64,000 nucleotides of DNA from G963720515 sp963720515 (GCA_963720515.1 OY970397.1:1116001-1180000), one strand, 5' to 3'. Counted from the first letter of the stretch, positions 33,529-42,047 are shown. Numbers and translations are program-made. The notes: generated by a model from the sequence alone, not told the origin.

Positions 33529-34158
33529 ATGGCAGGCTTCGAGGGCGTCCAGCGCGGCTACATCGACGGCGTCCGCCGCGCGGCCGCCGCGTCCATGGCG
33601 AAGCTCGCACGGACGCGGATCACGCCGGACATGCTCACCGCCGCCGGCGTGCTGCTCTCGATCGCCGGCGCGGTCGCGGTCTACTTCGAGTACCTGGGCT
33701 GGGGCTTCTTCTGGCTCGGCGCCGGGCTCTTCGTCGTCGGCTCGATCCTCGACATCCTCGACGGCGCGCTCGCCCGGAGCCGCGGGGCCGGCTCGCCCTT
33801 CGGCGCGTTCATCGACTCGACCGTGGACCGGATCGGCGAGGCGTTCATGCTCGGCGCGATCGCGCTCGTCCTCATGCGCGAGGGGCGCGAGTGGGGCGTC
33901 GCGCTCGCCTTCGCCGCGCTCGCGGGCTCGTTCCTCGTGAGCTACACGCGCGCCAAGGCCGAGGTGCTCGGCCTCAGGGGTGACGTCGGGTTCGGGAGCC
34001 GGGCCGAGCGCGTCGTCGTGATCACGACGGGCCTCGTGCTCGCGCCGCTCCACGACCTGATCCTGCCGGCGACGATCGCGCTGCTCGTCGCGACCACGTG
34101 GATCACCGTGCTCCAGCGGGTGCTAGCAGTTCGCCGCCAGTTGCGCGAGCGCGAATAG
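33529..34158 (+). CDS. CDP-alcohol phosphatidyltransferase (candidate phosphatidylinositol-phosphate synthase)
   Basis: 209 residues, six membrane helices. The class signature D-x2-DG-x2-AR-x8-G-x3-D-x3-D is complete: DILDGALARSRGAGSPFGAF then IDSTVD. The N-terminal amphipathic region GVQRGYIDGVRRAAA and the immediate neighbour Ino1 favour the actinobacterial PgsA1-type enzyme that joins inositol 3-phosphate to CDP-diacylglycerol. Phosphatidylglycerophosphate synthase is the alternative. It lies 14 nt after the PAP2 gene. Confidence 0.88.
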   Translation: MAGFEGVQRGYIDGVRRAAAASMAKLARTRITPDMLTAAGVLLSIAGAVAVYFEYLGWGFFWLGAGLFVVGSILDILDGALARSRGAGSPFGAFIDSTVDRIGEAFMLGAIALVLMREGREWGVALAFAALAGSFLVSYTRAKAEVLGLRGDVGFGSRAERVVVITTGLVLAPLHDLILPATIALLVATTWITVLQRVLAVRRQLRERE

Positions 34159-34188
34159 TTGACGGTGATAGCAGTTTTCTGCTATCAC
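34159..34188 (+). promoter_or_regulatory. Promoter with perfect palindromic operator before RHH-ino1
   Basis: TTGACG (34159-34164), 18 nt spacer, TATCAC (34183-34188). A perfect 10-bp inverted repeat, GTGATAGCAG-TTTT-CTGCTATCAC (34165-34188), fills the spacer and -10. A related half-site, TGCTAGCAGTT, occurs 43 bp upstream near 34123. The position is ideal for repression by the ribbon-helix-helix domain encoded next. Confidence 0.75.
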
Positions 34189-34199
34189 TTGTTTGCGAT

Positions 34200-35666
34200 A
34201 TGCCACGGGAGCGCACCACAGTCCTCGTCCGCATGCCCGCGGAGCTCAAGCGGCGCCTTGCGGACGAGACGGCCGAGCAAGGCTCGAACCTGAACGACGT
34301 CGCGGTGGAGATCCTCGCCGCGCGCTTCGGGATCCCCTACGAGCCGACCGGTCGCAAGGGAACGCCGCGCGGCGAGGGCCGTGACGTGCTGCTCCGCATG
34401 CCCCGGGCGCTCAAGGAGCGCCTGACCGAACGCGCCTCCGGGGGCGGGCGCACTACCAACGACCTCATCGTCGAGACGCTCGGGGAGCGGCTCGGAATCC
34501 GAAAAGGGAGACGAACACCTATGGCTTCGACCAACGGCACGACGAACGGCAAGGCACGCAAGGACGGCAAGGTCCGCGTCGCGATCATCGGCGTGGGCAA
34601 CTGCGCGAACTCGCTGCTCCAGGGCGTCGAGTACTACAAGGACGCCGACCCCGAGCAGTTCGTCCCGGGGCTCATGCACGTCGACCTCGGCGGCTACCAC
34701 GTCGGCGACGTCGAGTTCACCGCGGCGTTCGACGTGACCAAGGACAAGGTCGGCAAGGACCTCGCCGAGGCGATCTGGGCGCACCCGAACGACACGTACA
34801 AGTTCGCCGACGTCCCGAAGACGGGCGTCACCGTCTCGCGCGGGATGACGCACGACGGGCTCGGCAAGTACATCTCCGAGGTCGTCGAGAAGGCCCCCGG
34901 CGACACGGACGACGTCGCGCGGATCCTCGAGGAGACGCAGACCGACGTCGTCGTGAACTACCTCCCGGTCGGCTCCGAGGAGGCGACCAAGTGGTACACG
35001 GAGCAGATCCTGAACGCCGGCTGCGCGATGGTGAACTGCATGCCGGTCTTCATCGCGAAGGGCGGCTACTTCGGCAAGCAGTTCGAGGCCCGCGGCCTCC
35101 CGATCATCGGCGACGACATCAAGTCGCAGGTCGGCGCGACGATCACGCACCGCGTCCTCACGAGCCTCTTCCGCGAGCGCGGCGTGCACCTCGACAAGAC
35201 GATGCAGCTGAACGTCGGCGGCAACTCCGACTTCCTGAACATGCTCGAGCGCGAGCGGCTCGAGTCGAAGAAGATCTCGAAGACGAACGCGGTCACGTCG
35301 ATGCTCGACTACGACATCGGCGCCGAGAACGTGCACGTCGGCCCGTCGGACTACGTGCCGTGGCTCACCGACCGCAAGTGGGCGTACATCCGCATGGAGG
35401 GCACCTCGTTCGGCGACGTGCCGCTCAACCTCGAGATGAAGCTCGAGGTCTGGGACTCGCCGAACTCGGCCGGCATCGTGATCGACGCCGTCCGCCTCGC
35501 GAAGCTCGCCCTCGACAACGGCGTCTCGGGCGCGCTCGAGGGTCCGAGCGCCTACCTCATGAAGTCTCCGCCCAAGCAGCTCCACGACGCCGAGGCCCAC
35601 GCCTCCGTCGAGGCGTTCATCGCCAAGTACGGCAAGAAGAGCGCGAAGACCGCCGCCAAGGCGTAG
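34200..35666 (+). CDS. ino1: Tandem RHH domain in frame with inositol-3-phosphate synthase (Ino1)
   Basis: 488 residues from the ATG at 34200. Residues 1-105 hold two ribbon-helix-helix units: TTVLVRMPAELKRRLADE...LNDVAVEIL and DVLLRMPRALKERL...TTNDLIVETL. From residue 108 (MASTNGTTNGK, ATG at 34521) it is a complete actinobacterial Ino1: RVAIIGVGNCANSLLQGVEY (NAD loop), VVVNYLPVGSEEATKWY, GDDIKSQVGATITHR, NVGGNSDFLNM. AAAAGGGAG precedes 34521 by 10 nt, so Ino1 may also be made alone. Makes inositol 3-phosphate from glucose 6-phosphate for phosphatidylinositol or mycothiol. No stop or sensible shift separates the two parts. Confidence 0.93.
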   Translation: MPRERTTVLVRMPAELKRRLADETAEQGSNLNDVAVEILAARFGIPYEPTGRKGTPRGEGRDVLLRMPRALKERLTERASGGGRTTNDLIVETLGERLGIRKGRRTPMASTNGTTNGKARKDGKVRVAIIGVGNCANSLLQGVEYYKDADPEQFVPGLMHVDLGGYHVGDVEFTAAFDVTKDKVGKDLAEAIWAHPNDTYKFADVPKTGVTVSRGMTHDGLGKYISEVVEKAPGDTDDVARILEETQTDVVVNYLPVGSEEATKWYTEQILNAGCAMVNCMPVFIAKGGYFGKQFEARGLPIIGDDIKSQVGATITHRVLTSLFRERGVHLDKTMQLNVGGNSDFLNMLERERLESKKISKTNAVTSMLDYDIGAENVHVGPSDYVPWLTDRKWAYIRMEGTSFGDVPLNLEMKLEVWDSPNSAGIVIDAVRLAKLALDNGVSGALEGPSAYLMKSPPKQLHDAEAHASVEAFIAKYGKKSAKTAAKA

Positions 35667-35689
35667 CACCGAGCACTAGAGACCAGACA

Positions 35690-35719
35690 GCGAGGGGGCC
35701 GGCATGCCGGCCCCCTCGC
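35690..35719. terminator. Perfect 15-bp palindrome, bidirectional terminator
   Basis: GCGAGGGGGCCGGCA is followed at once by its exact complement, between the converging ino1 and M36 genes. No U-tract. Probably ends both transcripts. Confidence 0.8.
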
Positions 35720-35742
35720 GTCGCTTCCGTAGCGGCTAGCCG

Positions 35743-38700
35743 CTACTGCTCGCTGTTCGCGCCGTCCACCTTCACCTTGCTCGACAGGAGCTCGAGTTCC
35801 GCCGCGCGGACCTGCGAGTTCCCGGTGGCGTTGGTGCGGCAGTCGGTCGTCGCACGCGTGTCGTTGTCCTGCTCTCCCTGGAACTCGGGATCGCCGGTGC
35901 ACTGGTTCGCGACCACGACGAGCTTCACGTGCGTGGCCGTCGTCCTCGGCACGTCCCACGTCCTGAGCTGCATGTCAGGGGCGACCGGCCGCGGGCTGGC
36001 GCCCGGGAACGCGTCGTCCTGGCTCTTCAGGAAGCGGGTCCAGCCGGCCGCGATCGTCCCGTCGCAGGTCGGGTTGGCCGCGTCGGCCCCCGCCGTGCAC
36101 GCGTAGAGCTCGAACGACCGCATGGCCGTCCACCGGTTGTTCCCGGAGACGAGGTAGGCACTGACCCTTGCGGTGTCGAACGTCTGCGCGCCCGCGAACG
36201 CCACGGTCACCTGCCGGCCCGCGACCGGTGCGACCGTGCTCTGCCAGTTCGTGTTCTCGGTGTCGTCGATCAGGCGGATCTGGTTCGTCCCGTCTCCGGT
36301 CGCCACCGCGCCCTTGGACGTGGAGGCGACGTTCGTCGGAAAGTGGATCGTGACGGTCTGCGTCTCCCCGCCGGCCTTCACCTTGTTGGCCATGACGTGG
36401 AAGCGGACCATCCCGTAGCCGGCCGCCTGGGCGACGAAGTTGTAGCCGTCCTTGTCGGCCACGAAGGCCTTCGTGTGTGCGATCGGAGTCACGCGGGCCT
36501 CGTAGTCGCCGACGTAGAGGTTGAACGTGACCGGCGGGTTGCCGGCCTCGTCCTTCGCCACGCCGACGAAGTTGAACGTGATTTCGTCCTCGAGCGGCGA
36601 CGTGAAGTCGGGCTGCGGGGTCGAGTCGCCGTTCGACGTCACCGAGGCGTTCTGACCGAAGCCGTTCTCGGCGAAGCCCTTCCAGAGGAGGTCCTGGTTG
36701 GCCCCTCCGAACCGCGCCATGTCCGCGGCCAGGATCGCGTCGCGAGCCTGGAGCAGCGTGGTGTTGCGCGGCATGAGCAGCATCGCGTCGTGGTAGAGCT
36801 GGAACCACCTGCGGTTCCCCGGGCACTGGTCCGCGGGGTGCTCGCCCTCGGCGCACTCCTCCTGGAGCTTGAAGCTCCCGGTGTGGTACCGGTCGAACAG
36901 GAGCTCGCGCAGGGTGAAGTTCGCCTTGATCCAGAGCTCGCCGTCCGAGTGGACCTCGTTGCCGACGATGTCGTATCCGTACGACCCGAGGTTCAGCGAG
37001 TTGACCTTCTCGGTCTTGCCCGGGCTCGGCAGCTGTCCGGCCGAGCGCCAGCTCATGTTGAAGTTCCGGATCCCGCGAGTCGGGTTGCCGGTGGCGTAGG
37101 CGCCCTCGGCCCACTCGTCCTCGCCGTCGGTGGGCACGTAGTTGTACTCGTGGAGGTACTCGACGGCGTTCAGGTCGCCGAACGCCTCGCCCATGGCGCC
37201 CGCATGGGAGCCCTGGCGCGCGCCGAGGCCCTTGCCGATCATGCGGTTCTCGACCATGTGGCCGAACTCGTGGCCGATGACGGCCATGTCGTAGTCCCCG
37301 TCGACGCAGGGCGGGTAGAACGCTGCCGCCTGCGGCTGCCAGAGGAACATGTTCGTCGTTGAGATCGTGCCGTCTGCACCGGTGCCCATGTTCGCGTTGT
37401 TGCGCGAGCCGGTGACGGCGCCCGACTGGGCCCGTCCGCGCACCGGGTCGTTCTCGAGGAACGGCTTGCCGAAGTTGAACGACTGCGAGTTCCACGTCAT
37501 CTCGGTGAAGCCGAGGTTGTACGCGAAGTCGTGCAGCCGGTTGTGCATGGCGAACAGGTTCACGACCGCGGCGTCGATGTCGTTGCCGGAGCCGACCACG
37601 AAGTTCGCCGGGTCGCACTTCGTCTCGTACCAGACGTTCGTCCACGGGTAGGTGTAGTCCCGCGTCGGGCTCGTAGGCGCGTAGTTGTTGCCGGCGTTTC
37701 CAAGCCACGCTTCGAAGTTGAAATTGTTGTTGCCGGTGGTGGTGAACGTCGGGACGTTCGTCCGCGCGTCCACGTCCCACGCGACCGGCGACGCGGGGTT
37801 CTGCACCACGCGGTCGCAGCCCGTGATCGCAGTCCAGCACCACAGCTCGCGCGTGTCGTTGCTCGGGTAGTTCCACGGGAACTCACCCAGGTTGGTCAGC
37901 GGCGGATTGGCCGGGAAGGCCTTCCAGAGCGGATTGTCCGCCAGGTTCTCCACGGTCGACTCGCGAAGGAGGATCTCGCCGGTCTGCGCGTCGACGACCT
38001 GCCGGTAGCCCTCGTTCGCGCCGTTCTTCGTGAAGTACGTGTCGTACGCGTTCAGGACGCCGCGCTTCGGCGTCGGGAAGGCGACGTGGCGGACGAGCTG
38101 GTTCGCCTCGGTCAGCCCGGCGACGCTCAGCTTCGTCCAGCCCTGCGCCGTGCCGGCGACGTCGACGTCGACGACGGAGACGTCGGCGCCGGCGGCGTCG
38201 GCCGCCTCGACGTAGGCCTCGACCGGAGTGAGCTCGGCCGTCCCGGTCACCGCCCCGGCGGTCCCGAAGGTCGAGGACACGAAGACGACGTTCCACCCGG
38301 ATGCGGCCGACCCGGTCACGGCGACGGTCGCGATGCCGTCGGTCGTGGAGGTGAGGCCGCCGAAGGTCTGCCGGAAGATGACGGCGCGCCCGGCGCCGAG
38401 CGGCGCCGAGCGGTAGAGCTCGAGATCGCCGGCGGAGACGCCGTAGAGCGCGGCGTTGCTCGCGAGCCATGCCCGCGCGGCGCCCTCGGCGTCCGCGGCC
38501 TGGATCCCGCTCGCGAGCGAGCCGCCGTACTTGATGAGCGTCGCCGGCGTCCCGAACTGGCTCCAGGTTGCCGTTGCGCCCATGGCGTCGACGGCCGCGA
38601 CCTGGGCGTCGGTCGGGGCGATCGACGCCGTCCTGGTGTCGAAATCTGCGAGGCCCGCGTCTTCGTCGAGATTGACGATCGCGAGGCCTCCGGTAGGTAA

Positions 38701-38787
38701 CGCGAGGGCGAAGAGCGCGCACGCGGCAACGACCGCCGCCCGCACCCCTCGAGCTCCTCGCGCCGCAGGAGCGAGATGGTCGGACAT
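35743..38787 (-). CDS. Secreted M36 (fungalysin-like) metalloprotease
   Basis: 1014 residues. Signal sequence to about residue 36 (AAVVAACALFALALPTGGLA), an FTP/PepSY-like propeptide to about 280, catalytic domain with HEFGH at 506-510 (H506, E507, H510) and the downstream Glu in GAMGEAFGDLN. From about 760 two beta-rich modules follow; the last (NWQSTVAPVAG to about residue 990) looks like a discoidin/F5-8 carbohydrate-binding module. Expected to be an extracellular protease for protein nutrients. Monocistronic, with its own promoter. Confidence 0.92.
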   Translation of the reverse strand: MSDHLAPAARGARGVRAAVVAACALFALALPTGGLAIVNLDEDAGLADFDTRTASIAPTDAQVAAVDAMGATATWSQFGTPATLIKYGGSLASGIQAADAEGAARAWLASNAALYGVSAGDLELYRSAPLGAGRAVIFRQTFGGLTSTTDGIATVAVTGSAASGWNVVFVSSTFGTAGAVTGTAELTPVEAYVEAADAAGADVSVVDVDVAGTAQGWTKLSVAGLTEANQLVRHVAFPTPKRGVLNAYDTYFTKNGANEGYRQVVDAQTGEILLRESTVENLADNPLWKAFPANPPLTNLGEFPWNYPSNDTRELWCWTAITGCDRVVQNPASPVAWDVDARTNVPTFTTTGNNNFNFEAWLGNAGNNYAPTSPTRDYTYPWTNVWYETKCDPANFVVGSGNDIDAAVVNLFAMHNRLHDFAYNLGFTEMTWNSQSFNFGKPFLENDPVRGRAQSGAVTGSRNNANMGTGADGTISTTNMFLWQPQAAAFYPPCVDGDYDMAVIGHEFGHMVENRMIGKGLGARQGSHAGAMGEAFGDLNAVEYLHEYNYVPTDGEDEWAEGAYATGNPTRGIRNFNMSWRSAGQLPSPGKTEKVNSLNLGSYGYDIVGNEVHSDGELWIKANFTLRELLFDRYHTGSFKLQEECAEGEHPADQCPGNRRWFQLYHDAMLLMPRNTTLLQARDAILAADMARFGGANQDLLWKGFAENGFGQNASVTSNGDSTPQPDFTSPLEDEITFNFVGVAKDEAGNPPVTFNLYVGDYEARVTPIAHTKAFVADKDGYNFVAQAAGYGMVRFHVMANKVKAGGETQTVTIHFPTNVASTSKGAVATGDGTNQIRLIDDTENTNWQSTVAPVAGRQVTVAFAGAQTFDTARVSAYLVSGNNRWTAMRSFELYACTAGADAANPTCDGTIAAGWTRFLKSQDDAFPGASPRPVAPDMQLRTWDVPRTTATHVKLVVVANQCTGDPEFQGEQDNDTRATTDCRTNATGNSQVRAAELELLSSKVKVDGANSEQ

Positions 38788-38840
38788 CGGGAACCCCCTG
38801 TTCCTGTAATGCGGCCCGCGCGGCTGCGGACCGACCCGGC

Positions 38841-38870
38841 GTTATACCGCCGACCGCCCGGATTCGTCAA
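38841..38870 (-). promoter_or_regulatory. Promoter of the M36 protease gene
   Basis: On the minus strand TTGACG (38865-38870), 18 nt spacer, TATAAC (38841-38846). The start would be near 38834, about 47 nt before the ATG. It is the clearest leadered promoter in the window. Confidence 0.6.
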
Positions 38871-38912
38871 TTGTCAACGTTTGGGGGTTCATGGCCGGGG
38901 AGGCAACCGGGC

Positions 38913-38918
38913 TAGACT
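38913..38918 (+). promoter_or_regulatory. -10 box for the GT4-PHP gene, leaderless spacing
   Basis: TAGACT ends 7 nt before the ATG at 38926, identical to the box before the cupin gene. Confidence 0.45.
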
Positions 38919-38925
38919 CGACGGG

Positions 38926-40704
38926 ATGGCTGACGCTCTCCGCGTCTGCATGGTCACGCCCTTCGCGTGGTCGCGGCCGCACCCCGTGAACGAGCACGTG
39001 GCAGGCGCCGCGAAGGCGCTGCGGGCGCGTGGCCACGAGGTGGTCATCCTCGCGCCGTCGACGCGGGCGGGCGATCTGACAGCGGGACGCAAGGCGCTCC
39101 GGCGCCTGGCCGAGGAGGGTGAGCCGCTGCCGGACTTCGTCGCGCTCGGCCCGGCGATCCCCGTGACCCGGCGGAGCCTCGTCGGGCTGCCGCTCGCCGC
39201 GCGCGCGAACCTCGCGCTCGCCCTCTCCGCCGACCGCTTCGACGTCGTGCACGGCCACGAGCCCGGGATCCCGAGCCTCTCGCACCTGGCACTCCGCGAG
39301 GCGCGCGGCCTCACGGTCGCGACCTTCCACTCGACGGAGCGGCTCGCCTACCCGCCCGGGAAGCGCCAGCGCGAGAAGCTCCTCGCGCGGATCGACGCGC
39401 TGACGGCGACGAGCGACGCGGTGCTCGCGGCCGCCCGCGAGCGCTACCCGGGGGACTTCCGCCGGCTGCCGCTCGGCGTGGACACGAGCCTCTTCGAGGC
39501 GGCGCCGACGGAGCGCCGGTTCGTCCTCGAATGGCGGCCCGAGGAGGCGGCCCGCGCCCGGGCCGTCTTCGACGCGTTCGCCGACCTGCCGGAGGACTGG
39601 GAGCTCGTCGTGCTCCGCACACGCCCGCTCACGACGCCGCCTTACGTGCCGCGCCGGCTGCGCGGGCGCGTGCACCTCCGCCGTGGGCTCACCCCGGAGT
39701 CCCGCGCCCGCGAGGTGCGCGGCGCCGCAGGCTTCGTCCCGGTCGTCCGCGGCTCGGCCCGCCCGGCCCTCGAGGCCGCCGCCGCCGGCGTCCCGACCGT
39801 CGATCCGTCCGGCGCCAGGGAGCAGCCGCGCCTCCTCGGCGCCGCCATCTCGCGGCTCGCCGAGGACGAGACCTGGCGCGCCCGCCGGTCCGGCGAGGCG
39901 CAGAAGGCCGGCCGGCGGGAGTCGTTCGAGGCGCTCGCCGACCAGCTCGAGCGGCACGTCTACCGCCCGGTCGTCGCGCGGCGGCGCCGCGCCGAGGCCG
40001 CCGACCCGCTCGCGGACCGCGAGCTGATCGTCTGCGACCTCCACATGCACACGGCCCACTCGCACGACTGCTCGATCCCGGTGCCCGATCTCCTCGACTA
40101 CGCCGAGTCCGAGGGGCTCGGCGCGATCGCGATCACCGACCACAACGTCTTCGGCGGGGCGCAGGAGGCGGTCGAGCTCGCCCGCGGCCGCGCCCTCCGC
40201 GTGATCCCGGGCGAGGAGATGAAGACGACGCAGGGCGAGGTCATCGGCCTCTTCCTGTCCGAGGAGATCCCGCGCGACATGTCCATGGAGGACACGGTGG
40301 CGGCGATCCGCGAGCAGGGCGGCGTCGTCTACCTCCCCCACCCGTTCGACCGGCTCCACTCGATCCCGGACTCGCGCACGCTGCACCGGCTGCTCGAGGA
40401 GGTGGACGTCTTCGAGGTCTACAACGCGCGGCTCCTCCGCGACGGCTTCAACGACGAGGCCCTGCGCTTCGCGCGGAAGTACAACCTGCTCATGGGCGCC
40501 GGCTCGGACGCGCACGTGCTCCAGGGCGTCGGCTCCGGCGCGCTGCGCATGCGCGCGTTCGAGACACCCGAGGAGTTCCTGATCAGCCTGCGCACCGCCG
40601 AGGTGCTGCGGCGGCCCAAATCCCTCGTCTACCTCCAGAGCCTGAAGTGGATGGCCCAGGCGAAGGAGCGGCGCGGGAAGACGGCGGCGGGATCGCGCCG
40701 GTGA
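38926..40704 (+). CDS. GT4-like glycosyltransferase fused to a PHP phosphoesterase domain
   Basis: 592 residues. Residues 1-345 resemble a GT-B family 4 glycosyltransferase: MVTPFAWSRPHPVNEHVAGAA, FDVVHGHEPGIPSL, ATFHSTERLAYP, and a weaker acceptor/donor half ending in a degenerate LEAAAAGVPTV. From about 370 a complete PHP domain follows: CDLHMHTAHSHD, AITDHNVFGG, VIPGEEM, VVYLPHPFDR, GSDAHV, all with metal-binding His/Asp. The GT donor-site Glu motif is poorly kept. The fusion suggests a glycosyl transfer coupled to removal of a phosphate, but substrates are unknown. Confidence 0.88.
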   Translation: MADALRVCMVTPFAWSRPHPVNEHVAGAAKALRARGHEVVILAPSTRAGDLTAGRKALRRLAEEGEPLPDFVALGPAIPVTRRSLVGLPLAARANLALALSADRFDVVHGHEPGIPSLSHLALREARGLTVATFHSTERLAYPPGKRQREKLLARIDALTATSDAVLAAARERYPGDFRRLPLGVDTSLFEAAPTERRFVLEWRPEEAARARAVFDAFADLPEDWELVVLRTRPLTTPPYVPRRLRGRVHLRRGLTPESRAREVRGAAGFVPVVRGSARPALEAAAAGVPTVDPSGAREQPRLLGAAISRLAEDETWRARRSGEAQKAGRRESFEALADQLERHVYRPVVARRRRAEAADPLADRELIVCDLHMHTAHSHDCSIPVPDLLDYAESEGLGAIAITDHNVFGGAQEAVELARGRALRVIPGEEMKTTQGEVIGLFLSEEIPRDMSMEDTVAAIREQGGVVYLPHPFDRLHSIPDSRTLHRLLEEVDVFEVYNARLLRDGFNDEALRFARKYNLLMGAGSDAHVLQGVGSGALRMRAFETPEEFLISLRTAEVLRRPKSLVYLQSLKWMAQAKERRGKTAAGSRR

Positions 40705-40752
40705 CGGTCCGGTAGGAACAGGGCGCTGAGGGAGCGAACTGAGGGACGAGCA

Positions 40753-41337
40753 GTGGCTGCCTCCCAAAACGACATCGCCGACCGATACCTGAAGAAGGCG
40801 ATCGCAGAGATGAACGATCTCGGGCACGCGATCGCCGAGGCCGCCGGGCCGGACCGCGTGCCGGTCCTGGGCTCGGGCCATCCCCAGGCCGAGATCCTCC
40901 TCTTGAAGCACACGCCGCAGGCCTCGGAGGTGAGCGAGGGCGTGGCGTTCTTCGGCCGTGCCGGCCAGGCCGTGCTGCGCTCGATCCAGAAGCTCCGCGT
41001 CGACCCGATGGCGATCTACGGGACGAACTGCGTGAAGTACGAGGGCGAGGACGACGCCGAGTCGCACGAGTTCCTGCGCCGTGAGCTGCACGTCGTGCAG
41101 CCGAAGCTCGTCGTGGCGATGGGGCAAGATGCGGTCGCGTGTCTGAACGCGGCCCAGTTCCCGCTCGCGACGACGATCGAGGAGACACCGGGGGACCTCC
41201 AGCGGCTCACGCCGACGATCGAGGCCCTGGTGACCCCGGACGTGGACGCCTCCCTGGACGAGGCGCCCGCCAAGCGCGCCTTCTGGAACGCCTTCAAGGC
41301 GATCGGGCCCTGGTGGTCCGAATTGCCGCCGTACTAG
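40753..41337 (+). CDS. Uracil-DNA glycosylase superfamily protein (no Fe-S cysteines)
   Basis: 194 residues from a GTG. UDG-fold landmarks: VPVLGSGHPQAEILLLKHTP (motif 1 region), GVAFFGRAGQAVLRSI, YGTNCVKYEGE, and LVVAMGQDAVACLN. The four Cys residues that hold the 4Fe-4S cluster of family 4 and 5 enzymes are absent. Either a divergent repair glycosylase or a UDG-fold protein of another function. The next gene starts 25 nt before its stop. Confidence 0.75.
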   Translation: MAASQNDIADRYLKKAIAEMNDLGHAIAEAAGPDRVPVLGSGHPQAEILLLKHTPQASEVSEGVAFFGRAGQAVLRSIQKLRVDPMAIYGTNCVKYEGEDDAESHEFLRRELHVVQPKLVVAMGQDAVACLNAAQFPLATTIEETPGDLQRLTPTIEALVTPDVDASLDEAPAKRAFWNAFKAIGPWWSELPPY

Positions 41338-42047
41338 TCCTCATCACCGCCATCGCGCTCTGGTCGGAGCTCGCGCCGTCGCTTCCGCGGGTCGAGAGCG
41401 AGTGGGGCAACGTGGCGATCCTCGCGTTCGGCGTGATTCCCGCGATGTTCGCGCTCGTCTGGCTCTGCCTGCCGCTGCGCGGCGCGCTCAACCTGCTCCA
41501 GCTCGCGGTGCTGGCGGGCACGCTCGTCATCCTCGCGATCGCCTGCTCGCTCGCCGACCTCGAGATCGCCGCGAACCTGCTCAAGCTCGCGGCCGCGACG
41601 GCGGTCGGCTGGGTCGCCCTCGCGTTCTTCGAGGCGCCGTGGTGGGTGATGCTCGTCGCGCTCCTGATCGTGCCGGTGGATCTCTTCTCGGTCGCGCGCG
41701 GGCCGACGAAGGAGATCACGGAGAACCAGCCGCAGGTCTTCGACGCGCTGTCGATCTTCATGATCATCCCGGGGCGGAACTCGGAGGGGCAGGTGCAGGC
41801 GGCGCATCTCGGCCTGCCCGACGTCCTCTTCTTCGGCCTCTTCCTCGGAGCGTGCGCGCGCTTCGGCCTGCGGATCGCGCCGACGTGGCTCCTGATGACG
41901 CTCTCGTTCGGCGGGACGCTCGTTCTCGCCGTGTGGTTCGACCAGGCCGGCGTCGCCGCGCTTCCGCTGCTCTCGGCCGGCTTCGTGCTCGCGAACGCGG
42001 ATCTCCTGTGGCACTCGATCCGCGACCGGCCGGTCTACCCGCAGTGA
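41313..42047 (+). CDS. Polytopic membrane protein resembling presenilin/SPP aspartyl proteases
   Basis: 244 residues from a GTG at 41313 (overlap with the upstream gene 25 nt); eight predicted helices. Near the end of helix 5 comes PVDLFSVARGP with D123; helix 6 begins HLGLPDVLFFG with D170; helix 8 carries AALPLLSAGF (A216-L217-P218). In presenilins and signal peptide peptidases the order is (Y)D in TM6, GxGD in TM7 and PAL in TM9, with the same relative helix spacing. Here GxGD reads GLPD. Homology is inferred from motif order only; the protein could be catalytically altered or unrelated. Confidence 0.6.
   Translation: MVRIAAVLVLITAIALWSELAPSLPRVESEWGNVAILAFGVIPAMFALVWLCLPLRGALNLLQLAVLAGTLVILAIACSLADLEIAANLLKLAAATAVGWVALAFFEAPWWVMLVALLIVPVDLFSVARGPTKEITENQPQVFDALSIFMIIPGRNSEGQVQAAHLGLPDVLFFGLFLGACARFGLRIAPTWLLMTLSFGGTLVLAVWFDQAGVAALPLLSAGFVLANADLLWHSIRDRPVYPQ

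Noticed and set aside
41139..41312. Longer N-terminus for the presenilin-like protein (upstream in-frame starts)
   Set aside because: That part is a shadow inside the UDG-like gene and lacks hydrophobic character; GTG 41313 directly precedes the first helix.
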